DNA of 64,000 nucleotides from Chryseobacterium capnotolerans (lineage in GTDB: Bacteria; Bacteroidota; Bacteroidia; Flavobacteriales; Weeksellaceae), in assembly GCF_021278965.1 (NCBI RefSeq), contig NZ_CP065589.1:2299001-2363000 (forward strand). Direction: 5' to 3'. The notes under the pieces are model-generated. The model worked only from the letters and a program-made list of their open reading frames with translations. It was not told the DNA's origin and ran no database searches. Both the position numbers and the translations under genes were made by a program. Below are positions 49,209 to 57,348 of the stretch, one piece after another. Within the stretch, counting starts at the first letter, position 1, and each line of letters begins with the position of its first letter.

Positions 49209-52013
49209 ATAAACAAAATATGGCTGATACTACAGAAATAGATATTAAAAAACAGATTTTCGTTAAGAATGCACATCTTAACAATCTGAAACATATAGAT
49301 GTCCTGATCCCGAAAAATAAACTGATTGTTATTACCGGCGTATCAGGAAGTGGTAAATCATCTCTGGCATTTGATACGATCTATGCAGAAGGCCAGAGAA
49401 GATATGTGGAAAGTTTAAGTTCTTATGCCCGTCAGTTCTTAGGAAAATTAGAAAAACCTAAAGTTGATGATATTAAAGGACTCGCTCCCTCCATTGCCAT
49501 CCAGCAGAAAGTAATCTCATCCAATCCGCGCTCTACTGTAGGAACTTCTACAGAGATCTATGATTATATGAAACTTTTGTTTGCGAGGATTGGGAAAACA
49601 TTTTCTCCGGTTTCGGGGGAAGAAGTGAAAAAAGATTCCGTTTCTGATGTGGTAGACTTTATTAAGGCTTCCCAAAAAGATACTTCCTTTTTATTAACAG
49701 CCCCATTGGAATACGATGCTGATAATTTTAAGGAAACGTTAAACGTTTTAAAACTGGCAGGTTTTACAAGACTTGAGATCAATGGAAATCTAGCAGGTAT
49801 CGAAGATCTTGAAAGTTTCGGATTTGCTCCGGAAAAAGGGATGAAAATCAACCTGGTAATCGACCGTTTTTCTTATGAAGAAGATGAAAGCTTCCTACAG
49901 CGTTTGGCAGATTCTATTCAGATGGCATTTTATGAAGGCCGTGGTTATTGTTCTTTGAAGAATACAAATACAGAAAAGGTAAAAGAGTTCTCCAATAAAT
50001 TTGAACTGGATGGAATAGAATTTCTTGAACCCAATGTTCATTTCTTCAGCTTTAATAATCCATATGGAGCTTGTCCTGCTTGTGAAGGTTATGGAAAAGT
50101 AATTGGAATAGATGAGGATCTTGTGGTTCCTAATAAAACACTATCCGTCTACGAAGACGCTGTAGTCTGCTGGAGAGGAGAAACCATGAGCGAATGGAAA
50201 AAAGATTTCATCAAAAAAGCCGGGGACTTCCCTATTCATAAACCTTATCATCAATTGACCAAGGAACAGAAAAACTTTCTTTGGGAAAGGTGATGGCAAA
50301 AGCAATTTCCCATGCATCAACAATTTCTTCAAAATGCTTGAAGAAAATCTTTATAAAATCCAGTACCGTGTTATGCTTTCCCGTTACAGAGGAAAAACAC
50401 TTTGCCCAACCTGTGAAGGATTGAGGCTTCGTGAAGAAACAAGCTGGGTAAAAGTAGACGGACATAATATTCAATCCATGATTGAACTTCCGTTGGATGA
50501 ATTAGCACCATTAATCAACAGCTTAAAGCTATCTGATCACGATAAGGAAGTTGCCAAGAGGTTATTATACGAAATCACAACCCGCCTGGAATTTTTATTA
50601 AAGGTTGGGTTAGGATATTTAACCTTAAACAGAACCTCGAATACGCTTTCCGGAGGGGAAAGTCAAAGAATTAACCTGGCAACAAGCTTAGGAAGTTCTT
50701 TGGTAGGTTCCATTTATATCTTAGATGAACCTTCTATCGGACTTCACTCTAAAGATACAGAAAACCTAATCGAAGTATTGAAAAACCTTCGTGATTTAGG
50801 AAATACGGTTATCGTAGTAGAACACGACGAAGATGTAATGCATGCTGCCGATTATATCATTGACATTGGTCCTGAAGCAGGTTATCTTGGTGGTGAACTG
50901 GTATTTGCAGGAGATTATAAGGATCTGAAAAAAGCTAATACGCTTACCTCAGAATACCTTACAGGAAGACTGGAAATAGAAGTACCAAAGAAACGCAGAA
51001 AAGCAAAAGAGTGGATTCATATTAAAGGAGCTCGTCAAAATAACCTTAAAAATATTGATGTAGATGTTCCTTTGGAAAGTCTTACCGTTATTTCAGGGGT
51101 TTCCGGAAGTGGAAAATCTACATTGATGAAGGAAATCCTTACCAACGACATCCAGATTCAGCTGGGAATGGGTGGAAAAAAAGGAGATTATGATTCTGTA
51201 GAATTCCCGAAAAAACTTATCAAAAATATTGAACTGATCGATCAGAATCCTATCGGAAAGTCTTCCCGCTCCAACCCTGTAACTTATCTGAAAGCTTACG
51301 ATGACATCCGTGACCTTTTTGCTAAGCAGAAAGTAGCAAAAATGATGGGCTACAAACCAAAACATTTCTCTTTCAACGTAGATGGCGGAAGATGTGATGA
51401 ATGTAAAGGTGAAGGGGTAATCAATGTTTCTATGCAGTTTATGGCTGATATTGAACTTGAATGTGAAGTTTGTAAGGGAACCCGATTCAAAAGTGAAATT
51501 CTTGAAGTAAAATTCGATGAGAAAAGCATTTCCGATATTCTCCACATGACAGTAGATGAGGCATTGGAATTCTTTAAGGATAATAATGAAGAAAAAATTG
51601 TAACCAAGCTGAGACCTTTACAGGATGTAGGATTAGGTTATTTACAGCTGGGACAAAGTTCTTCTACCCTTTCCGGAGGTGAGGCACAGCGTGTAAAGCT
51701 GGCTTCATTCCTGGTAAAAGGAGTTACTACAGACAAAACCTTATTTATTTTCGATGAACCTTCTACCGGACTTCACTTCCACGATATTCAAAAGCTGTTG
51801 AAATCATTGCAGGCCCTGATTGATCTTGGACATTCGGTGATCGTTATTGAACATCAGCCGGATATCATCAAATGTGCTGATTATATCATTGATATTGGAC
51901 CGGAAGCAGGAAAACATGGTGGTGAAGTAGTTTTCGCCGGAACTCCTGAAGATCTTACGAAAAATAAAAAGTCATATACAGCGAAATACATCAAGGAAAA
52001 ACTTGAAAAATAA
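49205..52013 (+). pseudogene. uvrA: Excinuclease ABC subunit A, interrupted by a frameshift
   Basis: Two frames form one UvrA of about 935 residues, the damage-recognition ATPase of nucleotide excision repair. First half: Walker A ITGVSGSGKSSLAFD near 42-56 and zinc-finger cysteines CPACEGYG. Second half: CPTCEGLRL, LSGGESQR with LDEPSIGLH, second Walker A VISGVSGSGKSTL, zinc finger CDECKGEG...CEVCKGTR, and LSGGEAQR with FDEPSTGLH. The frames join if the A run at 50286-50288 has two bases instead of three, restoring LWEGDGKSNFPCINNFFKML. An alternative start is the ATG at 49220. A sequencing error is the likely cause. A terminator follows. Confidence 0.95.
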
Positions 52014-52017
52014 ATAG

Positions 52018-52049
52018 AAACAGAGAGCCATTGAGCTCTCTGTTTTATT
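52018..52049 (+). terminator. Terminator of uvrA
   Basis: AAACAGAGAGC (52018-52028) pairs with GCTCTCTGTTT (52035-52045), followed by TATTATT. Confidence 0.85.
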
Positions 52050-52069
52050 ATTACTCCAAAATGTTTAGT

Positions 52070-52705
52070 TTAAATATTATATAAGAATGGACTTTCCCTG
52101 ATGTAATTAGAATTTTTAATCTGCAAAACCAAAAACTCTGCAAGATCTGCAGCACTGATATTTTCACCTTTACAATCAATCAGACTCGTTTCAGTGGTGA
52201 AACTTTCGTCTGTTAGGTTAATAAGTGGTAATCGTACCAAAGTCCAATCCAGACTGCTTTCTAAAAGCAACTGATATTCTTTCTGTTTATCTGAAGTGGT
52301 TTCAGGATAATTCTGATACATCCATTCTGTAGCCATCTTAACGCGGTCATTTTTTTGATCCGCCGAAGTATTCACACTTAACCCAGTGGTTACAATATAT
52401 CTTTTGATTCCATAATAATTCATCGTTCGGATGATATTTTCTGCAGCATCACTGAAGACAGACTTCTCTCCCTTTGGCTGACCTAATGTACTGATCACCA
52501 TATCACAGCCTTCAATTAATGTATGTACTGCCTCTCCATCCCTTACATCTCCTTTTACGATTTCAATCAAGGGATCCTGCATTTTGAAGTCTTCAGGATT
52601 TCTCCATAAAAGTTTGATTGGATATCCTTTTTCAAGAAGGTTTTGTACCAGATATTTTCCGGATTTTCCGGTTCCGCCGATAACGGCAATTGTATTTGTT
52701 TTCAT
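52070..52705 (-). CDS. NAD(P)-binding atypical SDR (NmrA-like) protein
   Basis: A 211-residue Rossmann-fold protein from ATG 52705 (MKTNTIAVIGGTGKSGKYLV). The dinucleotide loop is GGTGKSGKY at ~9-17; further features are LLWRNPEDF for phosphate/NADP recognition and VISTLGQPKGEKS at ~70-82. RYIVTTGLSVN follows. It belongs to the NAD(P)H-binding/NmrA-type extended SDRs, which act as redox sensors or flavin reductases. Convergent with uvrA; no operon partner. The 52706-53010 gap shows no gene. Confidence 0.88.
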   Translation of the reverse strand: MKTNTIAVIGGTGKSGKYLVQNLLEKGYPIKLLWRNPEDFKMQDPLIEIVKGDVRDGEAVHTLIEGCDMVISTLGQPKGEKSVFSDAAENIIRTMNYYGIKRYIVTTGLSVNTSADQKNDRVKMATEWMYQNYPETTSDKQKEYQLLLESSLDWTLVRLPLINLTDESFTTETSLIDCKGENISAADLAEFLVLQIKNSNYIRESPFLYNI

Positions 52706-53010
52706 AATAATCTTATTTAAAATATGATGGTTATTATTCAAACCATTTTAATCATGGAGAGTCTGTTCTTCTACAATTTGATTGGATTTAAATAATAAAG
52801 TATTTGGTTCAGGACTTCTGAACTTATTATTTTCAAGCTTTAGAATTATGCTTGAATCGGGGTGATATTTAGAATAAGATTTTAATGAAATAAAGATACT
52901 CAATTTTGAGATAAAAATTAGCTAACCTGTTGACTAATGATTATTTAAATCACTTGTGCGGGTATTCTATTTTACATAATTTAGACTTAATAATCTAAAA
53001 ATCAATTACT

Positions 53011-53244
53011 ATGAAAAATTTAAAGAAATTAAAAAGACATCATCTTGTACTCATAAACGGTGGAGATGTACCTTATGCAGATTGTGATATAGAAGGAAAA
53101 TGCCCTGCTGTTTCAGGTTCTTACTATTGCAGCGGAGGAATTTGTTATAGATCTTCCGGCGGAGGTAATCCTGATGATAACTGCCACGAACCTAAGCGCG
53201 ACTGTATGCCATGGGACACAGGATGTGGATGTGTATATTCATAA
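53011..53244 (+). CDS. Double-glycine-leader, eight-cysteine bacteriocin-like peptide
   Basis: A 77-residue peptide. The first 18 residues (MKNLKKLKRHHLVLINGG) have the Bacteroidota double-glycine leader pattern (MKNLKKLxxxxLxxINGG). After GG there is a ~59-residue core with eight cysteines (spacing pattern C-5-C-8-C-4-C-12-C-6-C-6-C-1-C), rich in Gly, Pro and Asp, ending WDTGCGCVYS. This suggests export by a peptidase-containing ABC transporter and four disulfides or other Cys chemistry. No transporter, modifying enzyme or immunity gene is adjacent. It is a stand-alone unit with a terminator. Antibacterial activity is an inference. Confidence 0.8.
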   Translation: MKNLKKLKRHHLVLINGGDVPYADCDIEGKCPAVSGSYYCSGGICYRSSGGGNPDDNCHEPKRDCMPWDTGCGCVYS

Positions 53245-53269
53245 AAAAATAGTTTGTAAGATAAAATAC

Positions 53270-53294
53270 AGAGCAGTTCCTACTGCTCTTTTTA
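53270..53294 (+). terminator. Terminator of the eight-cysteine peptide gene
   Basis: AGAGCAGT (53270-53277) and ACTGCTCT (53282-53289) flank TCCT, and TTTTATATTTT follows. Confidence 0.85.
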
Positions 53295-53370
53295 TATTTT
53301 TATAATTTGTATCAAATCCATTCTTTTATATCAGTAAAAATTCAGATTTTTGTGGTCAACCCATTACACC

Positions 53371-54144
53371 ATGAAATTCGAAAAAGTAATATATCCTCTG
53401 CCTTGCATTCTCTTTCTGATGAGTTGTTCAGTAAAGAAAAATATAAATTCAGAAAATGAATATGAAACAAAGCGGGATACATTGACTTTGTTTGACCAGA
53501 ATAGAAACCGTAAGATTCCTGTTGCTTATTATATTCCTAAAACCAATAAGAAGATACCGAATCAGCAGGTGATTATTTTTAATCATGGATATGGTTTCAA
53601 TAAAGGTGGTGATTATTTTGTGTATTCTTATTTAACAGAAAAACTGGCTTCCAAAGGATATTTTACTGTAAGTATTCAGCATGAGCAGACTACAGATGCT
53701 CCCTTACCTGTAGAAGGAAACCTTCAAATCGTAAGAAGACCTTTCTGGCAAAATGGTTCCGACAATATATTATATGTATTGAATGAGCTTAAAAAAACAA
53801 ATCCGGAGCTGGATTACAAACACCTTACCTTAATCGGACATTCTAATGGTGGGGACATGGTGGCTTTATTTGGGAATCAGCATCCTAATCTGGTCTATAA
53901 AATTATTGCGATGGATAACCGAAGAATGTTCCTTCCGAGAACAAGTATTCCTAAAATTTATTCATTACGCTCCAATGATTATCCTGCTGATGAAGGAGTC
54001 TTACCTACACAAGAAGAGCAGAAAAAATATCATATGACCATTCAACCCACCTCCATTAACCATAGCCACATGGACAATAAAGGCAGTGATGAAGAGAAAA
54101 AGATATTGAATGACTTTGTCCTGAAATACCTTAATGAGCATTGA
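53371..54144 (+). CDS. Alpha/beta-hydrolase lipoprotein
   Basis: A 257-residue lipoprotein starting at ATG 53371 (MKFEKVIYPLPCILFLMSCSVKK); the lipobox LMSC predicts acylation near residue 19. The hydrolase fold shows in VIIFNHGYGFNKGGDYF (oxyanion), the nucleophile GHSNGGDM, and the late His in SINHSHMDNKG. It resembles dienelactone-hydrolase/platelet-activating-factor-acetylhydrolase-type enzymes. Substrate unknown. It lies 126 bp downstream of the eight-cysteine peptide gene, but a terminator separates them, so a functional link is not established. Confidence 0.88.
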   Translation: MKFEKVIYPLPCILFLMSCSVKKNINSENEYETKRDTLTLFDQNRNRKIPVAYYIPKTNKKIPNQQVIIFNHGYGFNKGGDYFVYSYLTEKLASKGYFTVSIQHEQTTDAPLPVEGNLQIVRRPFWQNGSDNILYVLNELKKTNPELDYKHLTLIGHSNGGDMVALFGNQHPNLVYKIIAMDNRRMFLPRTSIPKIYSLRSNDYPADEGVLPTQEEQKKYHMTIQPTSINHSHMDNKGSDEEKKILNDFVLKYLNEH

Positions 54145-54198
54145 ATTTAAACATTTTTTTGTTCCTTCTCAATGATAATTTATCGGCCCGAGTCAGAC

Positions 54199-54222
54199 TT
54201 ATCCACAACAAAATGTGGATAA
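54199..54222. other. Inverted pair of consensus DnaA boxes
   Basis: TTATCCACA (54199-54207) and TGTGGATAA (54214-54222) are two perfect DnaA-box consensus sites in opposite orientation, 6 bp apart. The following ~80 bp are very AT-rich (54224-54300). No further boxes are found in the region. They could be part of a replication origin or a DnaA-titration/regulatory site. Confidence 0.55.
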
Positions 54223-54360
54223 CTTGTGAATTTTAACATTAAATTCATATTTCGTATTAAAAATATCACTACATTTACTATGTAATAAACATCGAAGTGG
54301 AAACTTTATTTGCTTTTCTTACTACTCTTGAAATTGCAATTAAATTTGAAATAAAAATTT

Positions 54361-54391
54361 AAGCACAGCATTGTCGGCTGTGCTTTTTTAT
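54361..54391 (+). terminator. Terminator-like hairpin 1 in the large intergenic region
   Basis: AAGCACAGC (54361-54369) and GCTGTGCTT (54377-54385) form a 9-bp stem followed by TTTTATT. No coding gene ends directly before it; the hydrolase stop is 217 bp upstream. Confidence 0.8.
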
Positions 54392-54428
54392 TGTTGTCTA
54401 ATTAAAAAAATGAGATGTATTATCTACT

Positions 54429-54460
54429 GAATCTGCCCCTAAAGGGCAGATTCTTTTTAT
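54429..54460 (+). terminator. Terminator-like hairpin 2 in the large intergenic region
   Basis: GAATCTGCCC (54429-54438) and GGGCAGATTC (54444-54453) form a perfect 10-bp stem followed by TTTTTATT. A second strong plus-strand terminator only 40 bp after the first suggests a short transcript between them. Confidence 0.8.
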
Positions 54461-54516
54461 TCTAAAGATTAAAATGCTTACAACAGAACCTGATGCATTA
54501 AAAATATGTACAAAAA

Positions 54517-54537
54517 ATCCCCGGATCTCTCCGAGGA
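54517..54537 (-). terminator. Minus-strand terminator-like hairpin
   Basis: TCCCCGGA and TCCGAGGA pair with one mismatch around TCTC. On the minus strand TTTTTTG follows. No minus-strand gene to its right is known. Confidence 0.5.
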
Positions 54538-54700
54538 TAAAAGCTAATATTATCAACTCAATTTAGTATTGAATGATAGAGTAAAGATAATAATATTTAT
54601 CTAAAATTATAGGAAGCATTCTACTTTCTGTAATCCTTAGTTAAATAAAACAGATCGATTCAAAAATATATAAAAGAATAATTTGTATTTTTATTCCCCT

Positions 54701-54772
54701 GGCCTTATAGTTCAATGGATAGAACAAAAGTTTCCTAAACTTTAGATCCAAGTTCGATTCTTGGTGGGGCTA
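54701..54772 (+). tRNA. tRNA-Arg (anticodon CCT)
   Basis: A 72-nt tRNA with D stem GTTC/GAAC, anticodon stem AAAGT/ACTTT around TTCCTAA (anticodon CCT at 54734-54736), and T stem CCAAG/CTTGG around TTCGATT. The acceptor stem GGCCTTA/TGGGGCT has three G-T pairs, which is weak for a tRNA. The discriminator is A and no CCA is encoded, as usual in Bacteroidota. Confidence 0.88.
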
Positions 54773-54922
54773 TTTCTTTCCTTTTACTATCAATCATTTT
54801 TTGACCCGCTACCATAGCAGCTCCTTCTTCTTTTTCCAATAATAACCTGATTGGCCACCACAAACAATTTTACAAACCCTCTTCTTCAGATATAAAAACC
54901 TATTCACTAACATTTTATATTC

Positions 54923-54946
54923 AATTAGTTGAAATTAAAACTAATT
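54923..54946. promoter_or_regulatory. Putative MarR operator ahead of marR-usp
   Basis: AATTAGTT (54923-54930) and AACTAATT (54939-54946) are a perfect inverted repeat with an 8-nt spacer. It covers the -33 TTG and spacer of the promoter at 54929-54959. Confidence 0.65.
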
Positions 54947-54959
54947 TTCCGTACATTTG
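54929..54959 (+). promoter_or_regulatory. Promoter of the marR-usp operon
   Basis: TTG (54929-54931), a 20-bp spacer, then TACATTTG (54952-54959), an exact TAnnTTTG match. The leader before the ATG at 54985 is about 22 nt. Confidence 0.65.
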
Positions 54960-54984
54960 TTAGGAAGCATCAACATAAAATTTT

Positions 54985-55434
54985 ATGTCTGAAAAACAAA
55001 ATAACCTGTCCGAACTGGCCTTAGAACTAGGCTGGGCAATGACTGAAATGAAGAGCCGCTTACGGCAAAAAATTCAGGCGTGCGTTAATGAGTATGATCC
55101 GGATCTTTCCGTTGAACTGGTTGAAATTCTTGGACTTCTATCCCGCAATGATGGGATCAATCAACAGGAAATAGCCAATAAAGTAAGTAAAGATAAATCA
55201 AGCATCACCTATCTTATCAATGCTCTCGTAAAAAGAGAACTGGTAGAACGGGTTGCTTATAAAAATGATAGAAGAAACAAGCAGATCTTTCTTACTTCAA
55301 AAGGAAAAAAGCTTGTAGAAAAAGTGTATCCATGGGCACTGGAGCTCTATAAAAAAGCTGCCGGTAATCTTCATGAAGACGAAATCAGCAAAGCTCTTCT
55401 TTTAGTAAAAAAAATGACTGCTAATTTAGAATAA
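54985..55434 (+). CDS. MarR-family transcriptional regulator
   Basis: A 149-residue MarR winged-helix protein. The recognition helix region is NQQEIANKVSKDKSSITYLINALVKRELVER, and the wing is AYKNDRRNKQIFLTSKGKKL. N- and C-terminal helices form the dimer interface. It is 21 bp ahead of a universal stress protein gene, and an inverted repeat overlaps the promoter, so autoregulated control of this stress operon is likely (inference). It shares no operator core with the other MarR system in the window. Confidence 0.9.
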   Translation: MSEKQNNLSELALELGWAMTEMKSRLRQKIQACVNEYDPDLSVELVEILGLLSRNDGINQQEIANKVSKDKSSITYLINALVKRELVERVAYKNDRRNKQIFLTSKGKKLVEKVYPWALELYKKAAGNLHEDEISKALLLVKKMTANLE

Positions 55435-55455
55435 TCAGGATTTAAAATATACAAC

Positions 55456-56304
55456 ATGAAAACAATCCTCGTCCCTATTGACTTTACATCTACTACAGAA
55501 AATGCAGTAAAAGTTGCCGCAGAATGGGCAAAAAATTATGATTACCAAAACATTATTCTTTTGAAAATTGCCGGAGAATCTGAATTTGATTATCTGCATA
55601 TTGCAGAAGGGCATTCATTCGTTAATGAAGAAAGTGTCAATAGTCTTTTAGAAAGAACAGAGTTACGATTTGACCAGCTAAGTAAGGTTGTTGCAGAGAT
55701 TTCACCAGAAGTAAAAGTCTCCAGGCTTTTAAGTGACTGGGCACTGACAAGAAGTATTAATGAAGTACTGAAAAACCAGCCGTCTATCGAAATGATCATT
55801 TTGGGAAGTGATGATTCTACTTCCTCCAATGAAAGCTTTGTGTCCGATAATATTATCAGTATTGCAAGAACAAGTCCCGTTAAAACCTTGATTGTTCCCA
55901 ATAGTTATCAATACAGCAGTATTAAAAATATTGTGATTCCTTGTGATGTCAATGGAGTTAAAAAGCTTGAAAGGCTGTTTCAGCACAAATCTACTATTCA
56001 GAAACAGGATCGACACTTATTATTCCTGAATATCAATACTAAAGAAAAAACGGATATCAACCCCGATAAAAAGAAAGAACTGGAAGGCTATATTCATCAA
56101 CATTTAACAGAGATTCCAAGCAGTATTCATTATTCGTATGATGAAAATGTAATCAACGGGATTTTGGCTTTTGCAGCTTCAAATAATGCTAATCTTATTA
56201 TTGCTTTACCGGGCAGACATAGTTTCCTTTACTATATAGCAAACCGAAGCATTTCTGAAGGTCTTTATCAAAATACCAATTTACCTGTTTTGATTTTGAA
56301 ATAA
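55456..56304 (+). CDS. Tandem-domain universal stress protein
   Basis: A 282-residue protein with two UspA domains. The first (about 1-145) begins KTILVPIDFTSTTENAVKVAAEWA and contains MIILGSDDS. The second (about 150-282) begins IKNIVIPCDVNG and ends NLIIALPGRHSFLYYIANRSISEGLYQNTNLPVLILK, the ATP-binding G-2x-G-9x-G region being degenerate. Such proteins help survival under stress by nucleotide-dependent signalling. Co-transcribed with the MarR gene; a terminator follows at 56367-56396. Confidence 0.9.
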   Translation: MKTILVPIDFTSTTENAVKVAAEWAKNYDYQNIILLKIAGESEFDYLHIAEGHSFVNEESVNSLLERTELRFDQLSKVVAEISPEVKVSRLLSDWALTRSINEVLKNQPSIEMIILGSDDSTSSNESFVSDNIISIARTSPVKTLIVPNSYQYSSIKNIVIPCDVNGVKKLERLFQHKSTIQKQDRHLLFLNINTKEKTDINPDKKKELEGYIHQHLTEIPSSIHYSYDENVINGILAFAASNNANLIIALPGRHSFLYYIANRSISEGLYQNTNLPVLILK

Positions 56305-56366
56305 AGGTTGATTGAATACAATTGCTTTTTTAAGACAACTGGAAAATATTTTATTATAGCAGATGA

Positions 56367-56398
56367 AAAACGCACCAAATTTATTGGCGCGTTTTTTA
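56367..56398 (+). terminator. Terminator of the marR-usp operon
   Basis: AAAACGCACCAA (56367-56378) pairs with TTGGCGCGTTTT (56384-56395) with one mismatch, followed by TT. Confidence 0.8.
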
Positions 56399-56494
56399 CA
56401 ATGATTTTATTAAATCAATAAACTGCATATTTTAAGAATCAAAAAATGTATTCAGTAAAACTCTGAATTAGATAAGCGGTCACCACTTATCAAC

Positions 56495-57343
56495 TTAAGA
56501 TAATTCGTCTATTATAGCGGTATAGTCCGGAAAAACTTGTTTTAAATGATCTAAAAAAGCCTTTCGCTCTTTGTCATCACTTGGTAAAGAGGTGCTGCAA
56601 CCCTCATGAAAAGCTGGTGCTAAACTACAGCTGCTCAAATTAAAATCCTCATTTACAACTTTAGCGCCAAACCATGTATTTTTGGGTACAATGGCTTGTA
56701 ACTTTTCTCCTTTATTTGTATTCCGGCCTATCACTTTAACTGCAACTCTGTTTTTCTCCAGGTCGAAGATATAAATTTGCAATGCTGAGCCTTCGTGAAA
56801 AAACCATTGTTCGTCCATTGTAAGCTTATGCAGTTTTAACTTTGGATGATTATCTATCAGAATAAAATTCAGGGAATAAGTACTGTCTTTATCTGCTTCA
56901 TGAGTAGGATCAATACCAAAATAACCGACACGATCTACCCGTTTTAATCCCAAATCTTTAATCCACGCTTCTTTAGTTTTCTGCAATGCGAAGTTAACGG
57001 TAGTCCCCAAAATTTCAAATTCATTTGTTGAGCTTCGCCATAAACCCTTTTGGGTAAGAATAGGCTGCTGTGATCCGTCTGGTAATTCTATCACTTCGCG
57101 ATGGTTCAATAAAGGCACACCAGACTTTCGTACCGCTTCATCATCCTTTACATGCTGTGCTCTATCATCAATAGTTCCTACTATATCAGAGACAGAACTT
57201 CCTACTAATTTTGCAAAATTTTCATTGCAATATACAAATCTGGAATCAACATCTTTTACGCAGGTGTAGACACCATCCATATTGAGTACAGGACTTAAAT
57301 CCAGTCCAGCTTCTACAAGTGTAGCCGTTTCGTTATTATCCAT
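56495..57343 (-). CDS. PAS domain fused to a DUF985 (cupin_5) domain
   Basis: A 282-residue cytosolic protein. Residues ~15-120 are a PAS domain (LDLSPVLNMDGVYTCVKDVDSRFVYCNENFAKLVG; IVGTIDDRAQHV). Residues ~128-275 match the DUF985/cupin_5 beta-barrel: LGLKRVDRVGYFGIDPTHEA, KLHKLTMDEQWFFHEGSALQIYIF for the metal/ligand strand, and IVPKNTWFGAKVV with SCSLAPAFHEG. Fusing a PAS sensor to this cupin is unusual. It starts 5 bp after the GMC oxidoreductase stop, so the two proteins are made together. The PAS may bind flavin or a small ligand; the cupin may act on the oxidoreductase substrate or product (inference). Confidence 0.8.
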   Translation of the reverse strand: MDNNETATLVEAGLDLSPVLNMDGVYTCVKDVDSRFVYCNENFAKLVGSSVSDIVGTIDDRAQHVKDDEAVRKSGVPLLNHREVIELPDGSQQPILTQKGLWRSSTNEFEILGTTVNFALQKTKEAWIKDLGLKRVDRVGYFGIDPTHEADKDSTYSLNFILIDNHPKLKLHKLTMDEQWFFHEGSALQIYIFDLEKNRVAVKVIGRNTNKGEKLQAIVPKNTWFGAKVVNEDFNLSSCSLAPAFHEGCSTSLPSDDKERKAFLDHLKQVFPDYTAIIDELS

Positions 57344-57348
57344 GCCGC

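Noticed and set aside
53011..54144. Eight-cysteine peptide and hydrolase lipoprotein as one bacteriocin/immunity operon
   Set aside because: A good terminator separates them, and the hydrolase looks like a general esterase.
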